A DNA stretch of 9,871 nt from Oribacterium parvum. GTDB lineage: Bacteria; Bacillota; Clostridia; Lachnospirales; Lachnospiraceae. Location of the stretch: NCBI GenBank assembly GCA_938022235.1, contig CALIEL010000330.1, forward strand, positions 1-9,871, in the 5' to 3' direction. Numbering within the stretch: position 1 is the first letter of the stretch; each line of letters opens with the position of its first letter. Made by a program: the position numbers and the translations under genes. This document shows, piece after piece, positions 6,240 through 9,871 of this stretch. The notes below the pieces were generated by a model. It was not told where the DNA came from and did not search any database. It saw only the letters and a program-made list of their open reading frames with translations.

Positions 6240-6674
6240 ACTCGGACAATGCTCCAGCTTCCCTTTGGAATTGCATTGCAGTAAATCCTCCAAGCTATAG
6301 CGATTCACTACGGCATAAATGGCTTCGTCTATTTCCTTATATAGGGGGAAGGTAGGACAGCTTGCGGATTTTTCACAAGAACTTCCTTCTTTCACACAAT
6401 CCACAGGGGAGAGGGTTCCCTCTGCGGCGTCTAAGATATCTCCTACGGAAATGTCCTTTGCCTCCTTTAAGAGAAGGTAGCCTCCCTTGGCTCCTCTAAC
6501 ACTTTTTAAAAAGCCTCCCTTCACCATCAGGGCTATAATCTGCTCTAAATATTTCACGGAAATTCCCTGTCGCTCCGCCACTTCCTTGATGGAAACCGGT
6601 TCTCCTTTTTTTTCCTGTTCGGCAATATCTATCAGTGTACTTAAGGCGTAACGGCCTTTGGTTGAAATCATCAT
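6213..6674 (-). CDS. Rrf2-family transcriptional regulator, probably Fe-S type (IscR-like)
   Basis: A 153-residue regulator. The N-terminus ISTKGRYALSTLIDIA and the winged helix (about 2-68, with the RGAKGGYLL wing) are typical of Rrf2 proteins. C93, C100 and C106 form a cluster like the one that holds a [2Fe-2S] centre in IscR, with 6- and 5-residue spacings; C134 and C143 are extra cysteines in the tail. A role in sensing iron-sulfur or redox status is inferred. CymR-type cysteine regulators lack such a cluster. Two adjacent ATGs are possible. The first (6674) lies 7 bases after GGAGG on the minus strand and is chosen, although most relatives start at the second. The gene is divergent from the ATPase gene and ends against the tRNA terminator. 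No isc/suf genes are present here, so the exact subgroup is open. Confidence 0.88.
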   Translation of the reverse strand: MMISTKGRYALSTLIDIAEQEKKGEPVSIKEVAERQGISVKYLEQIIALMVKGGFLKSVRGAKGGYLLLKEAKDISVGDILDAAEGTLSPVDCVKEGSSCEKSASCPTFPLYKEIDEAIYAVVNRYSLEDLLQCNSKGKLEHCPSKNEIPHTT

Positions 6675-6699
6675 ATTTTTTCCTCCATGGCTTTTTTAT

Positions 6700-6729
6700 A
6701 TCCTAGCATAGTACTGGGAGTTTTGACAA
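6700..6729 (-). promoter_or_regulatory. Candidate promoter and operator of the Rrf2 gene
   Basis: Minus-strand TTGTCA (6729-6724) and TAGGAT (6705-6700) are 18 bases apart. The spacer region contains the imperfect dyad CCTAG-N7-CTGGG (6702-6718), which could be an autoregulatory site as seen for many Rrf2 proteins. The dyad has one mismatch and no known consensus is matched. Confidence 0.35.
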
Positions 6730-6747
6730 GTTTATTAAAAAAAGCAA

Positions 6748-6776
6748 TGTTCAAGAATGTGCTTTTCGGGTAAAAT
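6748..6776 (+). promoter_or_regulatory. Candidate promoter of the HerA-like ATPase gene
   Basis: TAAAAT (6771-6776) is a good -10. A weak -35, TGTTCA (6748-6753), lies 17 bases upstream. A consensus TTGACA at 6723-6728 overlaps the Rrf2 -35 on the other strand, but its 17-base partner AATGTT is poor. Confidence 0.35.
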
Positions 6777-6807
6777 GGCATTAATGATTCAATAAGAAGG
6801 AGAGCCT

Positions 6808-8457
6808 ATGTCTAAAATTGATTTCGCCATAACTGAAGAAGGAAAAAGAATTTCTATTCTTTCCGATAAAATTAATCGTCACGGATTTATAGCCGGTGCA
6901 ACGGGAACAGGTAAGACGGTAAGCTTAAAAGTTTTAGCGGAAAAGTTTTCTTCCCTGGGAATTCCGGTTTTTGTCTCGGATGTAAAGGGAGATTTATCCG
7001 GTTTACTAAAGCCGGGAGAAGCTTCCGAAGGGATTGAAAAGAGAAGAGAAGAATGCAAGCTTACAGAAGAGGAATTCCGTTATCAGGGCTTCCCTGTGGA
7101 GCTTTTTGCTCTTTCGAAGGAGGAAGGGATTCCCTTGCGATGCACGATTTCGGAGATGGGACCATTGCTCTTAAGTCGAGTACTGAATTGTACGGATGTG
7201 CAGAGCGATATTTTGCGCGTGGTCTTTAGGATTGCGGACGAAGAAGGGCTTTTACTGATTGATACGAAGGATCTTCGTTCTGTCTTACAGCATGTGGCGG
7301 AAAACAGCAAGGAATACAGTGCTTCCTTTGGAAATTTGCCTACTCAAAGCTTAAATGCCTTAATCCGTTCCGTAGTAGCCCTGGAAGAGGCGGGAGGAAA
7401 GGAATTTTTTGGAGAGCCTGCCTTGGATGTAAAGGATTTCTTCCGGCAAAATGAGAAGGGGCAGGGGATTATTCATCTTTTTAATGCTAAGAAAATTATG
7501 GGAGAGCCGAAGCTGTATTCCACCTTCCTGCTTTACCTTTTATCGGAGCTTTATGAACTGCTTCCGGAGGTTGGGGATTTGGAGAAGCCCCGCTTTGTCT
7601 TTTTCTTTGATGAAGCTCATCTCCTTTTTGATGATGCCCCCAAGGCTTTATTGGAAAAATTAAATCAAATCACCCGTTTGATTCGAAGCAAAGGGGTAGG
7701 AATTTATTACATTACCCAAAGTCCTTCGGATATCCCGGACGCCATCTTGGCTCAGTGCGGAAATAAGATTCAGCATGGCTTAAGAGCCTATACTCCGGCA
7801 GAACGTAAGAAAATTCGTGCGGCAGCAGACAGCTTCCGGGAGAATCCGGCATTTTCCTCCGAAGAGGTACTGGAGAATCTGGGGACAGGAGAGGCTTTGA
7901 TTTCCTGCTTAGAGGAAGATGGAAGCCCTGCCATAGTGGAAAAGGCTAAGATTTTCCCGCCCCAGTCTTATCTGGGAGAGGCAAGCCCTGAGGAGCAGGA
8001 TAAGGCCGTTAAAGCCTCCACCTTGTATATTCGTTACGGAGAGGCTGTGGACCGGGATTCTGCTTATGAATTCCTGCACAGAAAGGGAAAGGAAGAGCAG
8101 GAGCGTTTCCAAAAGGAATTAGAAGAAAAAGAAGCAGAGAAAAATCGTCTTCTTCAGGAAAAGGCGGAGGAAAAGGAAAGAGCCAAGCAGGAGAAAGAAG
8201 AAGAAAAAGCGCAAAGGCTTAAGGAAAAGGAAGAAGAAAAGGAACGCCTTCGTCAGGAACGGGAAACGGAAAAAGAAAGATCCAAGCAAAAGACCGTAAT
8301 GAAATCAGTGGGACGCTCCGTTTCCGGTTCCATCGGCAGGGAGATCGGCTCCGGTATCGGAAAATCCGTTTTTGGAAAAGGCTTGGGAAGACGGTTGGGA
8401 GGAAATATCGGTGCTGCCTTTGGAAGAGGCATCCTGGAAACCCTCTTTGGGAAGTAA
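6808..8457 (+). CDS. HerA-like / DUF853 (YjgR-type) P-loop ATPase
   Basis: A 549-residue ATPase of the HerA/FtsK-like superfamily, closest by eye to the DUF853 (E. coli YjgR) group. The Walker A motif is GATGTGKT (30-37). DVKGDLSGL (58-66) follows, as is usual in this family. The Walker B motif is FVFFFDEAH (263-271) with D268 and E269. YYITQSP (300-306) provides a polar sensor, and IQHGLRAYTP (321-330) a candidate arginine finger at R326. Residues about 426-497 form a long Glu/Lys/Arg-rich coiled coil. The last 50 residues are Gly-rich and amphipathic with small-residue spacing (GSIGREIGSGIGKS), as in YjgR-like tails, perhaps for membrane or self-association. AAGGAG lies 5 bases before the ATG. 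The cellular role of the family is poorly defined. It is not called a defence protein because no NurA-like nuclease or partner is adjacent. Confidence 0.87.
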   Translation: MSKIDFAITEEGKRISILSDKINRHGFIAGATGTGKTVSLKVLAEKFSSLGIPVFVSDVKGDLSGLLKPGEASEGIEKRREECKLTEEEFRYQGFPVELFALSKEEGIPLRCTISEMGPLLLSRVLNCTDVQSDILRVVFRIADEEGLLLIDTKDLRSVLQHVAENSKEYSASFGNLPTQSLNALIRSVVALEEAGGKEFFGEPALDVKDFFRQNEKGQGIIHLFNAKKIMGEPKLYSTFLLYLLSELYELLPEVGDLEKPRFVFFFDEAHLLFDDAPKALLEKLNQITRLIRSKGVGIYYITQSPSDIPDAILAQCGNKIQHGLRAYTPAERKKIRAAADSFRENPAFSSEEVLENLGTGEALISCLEEDGSPAIVEKAKIFPPQSYLGEASPEEQDKAVKASTLYIRYGEAVDRDSAYEFLHRKGKEEQERFQKELEEKEAEKNRLLQEKAEEKERAKQEKEEEKAQRLKEKEEEKERLRQERETEKERSKQKTVMKSVGRSVSGSIGREIGSGIGKSVFGKGLGRRLGGNIGAAFGRGILETLFGK

Positions 8458-8462
8458 GGGAA

Positions 8463-8649
8463 GATGTGGAAATCAACTATTTTTATGCAGTATAGGTCCG
8501 GAACAGGGGCACGCTCTCGCTAACCTCGCCTCGTAGGGGTACTAAGCAAAAAACGCATTTCATTTGTTTTTTGCAAGTACCCACGGGCTCAGATTACCCC
8601 TTATTCCGGACCTATATGCATAAAAGATATTTTAGTTTATTTTTACATC
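8463..8649. repeat. Structured inverted repeat, element copy 2
   Basis: TTTTATGCA (8481-8489) pairs with TGCATAAAA (8617-8625), then G8490 bulges. TATAGGTCCGGAA (8491-8503) pairs perfectly with TTCCGGACCTATA (8604-8616), enclosing the conserved core. Weaker outer matches, GATGT (8463-8467) with ACATC (8645-8649) plus AAAT and AACT blocks, carry the right arm over the stop and last codon of the protease gene. The arm sequence is unrelated to that of copy 1. It lies between convergent genes, like copy 1, and starts 5 bases after the ATPase stop. No strong U tail is present on either side, so a plain terminator role is less clear than for copy 1. Confidence 0.8.
8506..8600. repeat. Conserved core of the structured element, copy 2
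   Basis: GGGG (8506-8509) pairs with CCCC (8597-8600). GGGTAC (8537-8542) pairs perfectly with GTACCC (8577-8582). GCAAAAAAC (8546-8554) pairs with GTTTTTTGC (8566-8574). Compared with the core at 2349-2445, the third pair of the inner stem changes from G-C to A-T and a G.T pair becomes A-T, so pairing is kept. The inner loop is not conserved, whereas the flanking strands CACGCTCTCGCTAAC and CGGGCTCAGATT are identical. Confidence 0.75.
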
Positions 8650-9554
8650 GCTCCTGCATCCATGGGGACGAAGAGGCTGACACAGGCTAGCGCCACCATC
8701 AGGACGATATCGACCCATAAGAGGGGAGAAGAAAAGAATTGCTTTAAGGAAAGGGAGTGTTCCTTTTCGTATTGGTAATCTTCTGCAAAATGCGTTCTGT
8801 TTTTGAGAACAAAATAAATGCCATAAAACATGCCTGCCAGTAAAAAACCGCCATAGATTCCTTGAATCAAAGTTGAATCCTGAGAGAGATTATTTACCAC
8901 AATAGCCAAAAGATTATTACTGAAATGCAACAGGATGGAATAGGGAAGGCCGTGACGGTCTCTGATGAAGAAGAGAATCATTCCCATGCTGAAGGCCGGT
9001 GCAAATTGCAGGAAATTGCTGTGCATTAAAGCAAAGAAAAATGCGGTGTAAAAAGCTGCAAAATATTTTCCGTAGGAACGGAAACGACGATAGAAGATTC
9101 CGCGAAAAACCAGTTCTTCCATAAGGGGAGCCACCAAAATCGTATAAAACAGCATAGGAGCATTCGTCAGGCTCCCTCCTCTTGCCGCTTCTTCGGAAAA
9201 AGATAAGTTTAATCCAAGCTTGGTAAAGAGCGTTATAATCGGGATATTGATGATTCCTCCTATCCACTGGGCGGCTTGGAAAAGCATAAAATAATGCAGA
9301 AAAGACAGGACACTAAAGCTTGGTTTTTCCGGGCTTGGCTCTGTGACTGTTTCTTTAGGAAAGATATTGTCCAAAAGACAATAGCTGATAATAACGGAAA
9401 TGACCATGCAGATATATTGGTCGGATAGTAAAGGAATCTTTGTTAAGGGTAAAAGGAGAACCAAAAGTACGGCTAAAATCTGCACCGACAACACATATAA
9501 CAAAAGGGCTAAGGCGCTCTTATTTAAATCTCTTTTGATTTCTAATAAATTCAT
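8643..9554 (-). CDS. CPBP-family (CAAX/Abi) intramembrane metalloprotease
   Basis: A polytopic membrane protein of about 303 residues with roughly eight hydrophobic segments (for example 14-38, 84-108, 133-150, 205-222, 232-252, 278-297). It carries all three CPBP motifs, numbered from the upstream ATG: EELVFR (147-152) with E147, E148 and R152; FALMH (175-179) with H179; and HFSNN (211-215) with H211 and N215. These should form the metal-dependent active site inside the membrane. Bacterial members process or protect peptides or serve unknown roles; the substrate cannot be read here. Two adjacent ATGs exist. GGAG (minus strand, 9563-9560) is only 2 bases from the first (9557) but 5 from the second (9554), so the second is preferred. 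The C-terminal hydrophobic segment and the stop run into the right arm of element copy 2. The nearest good promoter is about 265 bases upstream, across the tandem repeats. Confidence 0.88.
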   Translation of the reverse strand: MNLLEIKRDLNKSALALLLYVLSVQILAVLLVLLLPLTKIPLLSDQYICMVISVIISYCLLDNIFPKETVTEPSPEKPSFSVLSFLHYFMLFQAAQWIGGIINIPIITLFTKLGLNLSFSEEAARGGSLTNAPMLFYTILVAPLMEELVFRGIFYRRFRSYGKYFAAFYTAFFFALMHSNFLQFAPAFSMGMILFFIRDRHGLPYSILLHFSNNLLAIVVNNLSQDSTLIQGIYGGFLLAGMFYGIYFVLKNRTHFAEDYQYEKEHSLSLKQFFSSPLLWVDIVLMVALACVSLFVPMDAGAM

Positions 9555-9643
9555 CATATCTCCATTTCTATTTGTGTAATTTAAATTCTTCCAATTTTTC
9601 TAGGTTCTTTTAATTCCTTTTACTTCTATAAATCCTTTTTGCG

Positions 9644-9733
9644 GCTCCTTATATTGTTGCTTCTTATATTGTTGCTTCTTGTATTGTTGCTTCTTGTATT
9701 GTTGCTCCTTATATCGTTGCTTCTTATCTTTCT
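9644..9733. repeat. 15-bp tandem repeats, about six units
   Basis: Consecutive 15-base units begin at 9644, 9659, 9674, 9689, 9704 and 9719. The plus-strand consensus is GCTTCTTRTATTGTT. Units 3 and 4 are identical, units 1 and 5 have GCTCC at the front, and the sixth is degenerate at its end. On the minus strand a unit reads AAGAAGCAACAATAY, with AAGGAG in two units. A period divisible by three keeps two minus-strand frames open through the array. There are no spacers, so this is a minisatellite-like array and not CRISPR. Confidence 0.9.
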
Positions 9734-9819
9734 TCTGTTCTTTTCTTCCGAATAGCGATACAATAAAAACTCTCGATGGAAGTTGGAAAATAAGAATAAA
9801 GCAGAGTCAGGACTTTTCT

Positions 9820-9848
9820 ACTATACAAGAAAAATAATACTTCCGCAA
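9820..9848 (-). promoter_or_regulatory. Candidate promoter for the CPBP protease transcript
   Basis: Minus-strand TTGCGG (9848-9843), a 17-base spacer and TATAGT (9825-9820). If used, transcription starts near 9813 and the protease messenger carries a leader of about 260 bases that includes the tandem repeats. Confidence 0.45.
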
Positions 9849-9871
9849 ATTAATTTAAGGATTTGGAACAG

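Larger units (their letters stand above)
9555..9871 (-). other. Long AT-rich leader and upstream region of the protease gene
   Basis: About 317 bases without a convincing gene. Read on the minus strand it holds a promoter (9848-9820), an AT-rich stretch, the 15-base tandem repeats (9733-9644) and the protease ribosome site (9563-9560). A 68-codon open frame (9806-9603, stop at 9602-9600) runs through the repeats and would encode repeated QQYKK, but it has no ATG, GTG or TTG. A second frame could start at TTG 9763 after a weak GAGAG and end at 9626 (45 codons). Neither is called as a gene. Confidence 0.5.

Noticed and set aside
6808..8457. HerA-type antiphage defence system
   Set aside because: The ATPase matches the DUF853/YjgR type with its usual tail and stands alone. 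No NurA, Sir2 or other effector gene lies beside it.
8219..8476. Minus-strand frame opposite the ATPase coiled coil and Gly-rich tail
   Set aside because: It is a mirror of a repetitive Glu/Lys-rich coding stretch, which commonly leaves the opposite strand open.
9644..9733. Possible CRISPR array
   Set aside because: The units are 15 bases, directly abutting with no unique spacers, and no cas genes are present.
9626..9763. Possible 45-codon leader peptide starting with TTG
   Set aside because: It has only a weak GAGAG site, an extreme repeated composition that follows from the 15-base period, and no known family.

Overview
The window looks like chromosomal DNA from a low- to mid-GC Firmicute, most likely a Lachnospiraceae-type Clostridium relative. 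The basis is the strong AGGAGG-like ribosome sites, an OmpR/HK pair with clostridial-style kinase boxes, a BTAD regulator with a GGDEF-like tail, an Rrf2 regulator with a cysteine cluster, and a tRNA without an encoded CCA. An oral genus such as Oribacterium is a guess only. There is no phage, insertion sequence, CRISPR array or classical defence island here. Most genes are ordinary housekeeping or regulatory genes.

Layout. 1-84 (+) is the tail of an unidentified gene. 134-1135 (+) encodes a NudC-type NAD(H) pyrophosphatase and 1243-2250 (+) a cytoplasmic L-asparaginase. Pointing towards them from the right is a two-component operon on the minus strand (response regulator 4614-3928, then histidine kinase 3865-2510). 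Divergent from it, 4760-6028 (+) encodes a BTAD/TPR regulator with a degenerate GGDEF-like domain. Then come a tRNA-Arg(ACG) at 6085-6158 with a consensus promoter and a strong terminator, an Rrf2-family regulator (6674-6213, minus), a divergent HerA/DUF853-type ATPase (6808-8457, plus) and a CPBP (CAAX) membrane protease (9554-8643, minus). The protease is preceded by a long leader holding 15-bp tandem repeats.

The most unusual content is in two convergent intergenic gaps, 2250-2547 and 8463-8649. Each holds a copy of the same ~95-nt conserved core. The core contains nested stems that differ between copies by pair-preserving changes (G-C to A-T, G.T to A-T). Each core is enclosed by a long inverted-repeat arm whose sequence is unrelated between the two copies yet self-complementary within each copy. 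The arms reach into the last codons of the minus-strand gene on the right. In copy 1, the 3' end of the histidine kinase gene is repeated in inverted orientation just after the asparaginase stop codon. This looks like a dispersed structured RNA/DNA element that sits in, or has built, bidirectional terminator hairpins. I cannot match it to a named family.

How the genes relate: nudC and ansA are probably co-transcribed. The regulator/kinase pair is a self-contained sensor unit sharing its upstream region with the BTAD gene. The Rrf2 and ATPase genes share a 133-bp divergent promoter region in which the likely -35 elements lie close together, so Rrf2 control of the ATPase is possible. No evidence links the genes into one pathway.
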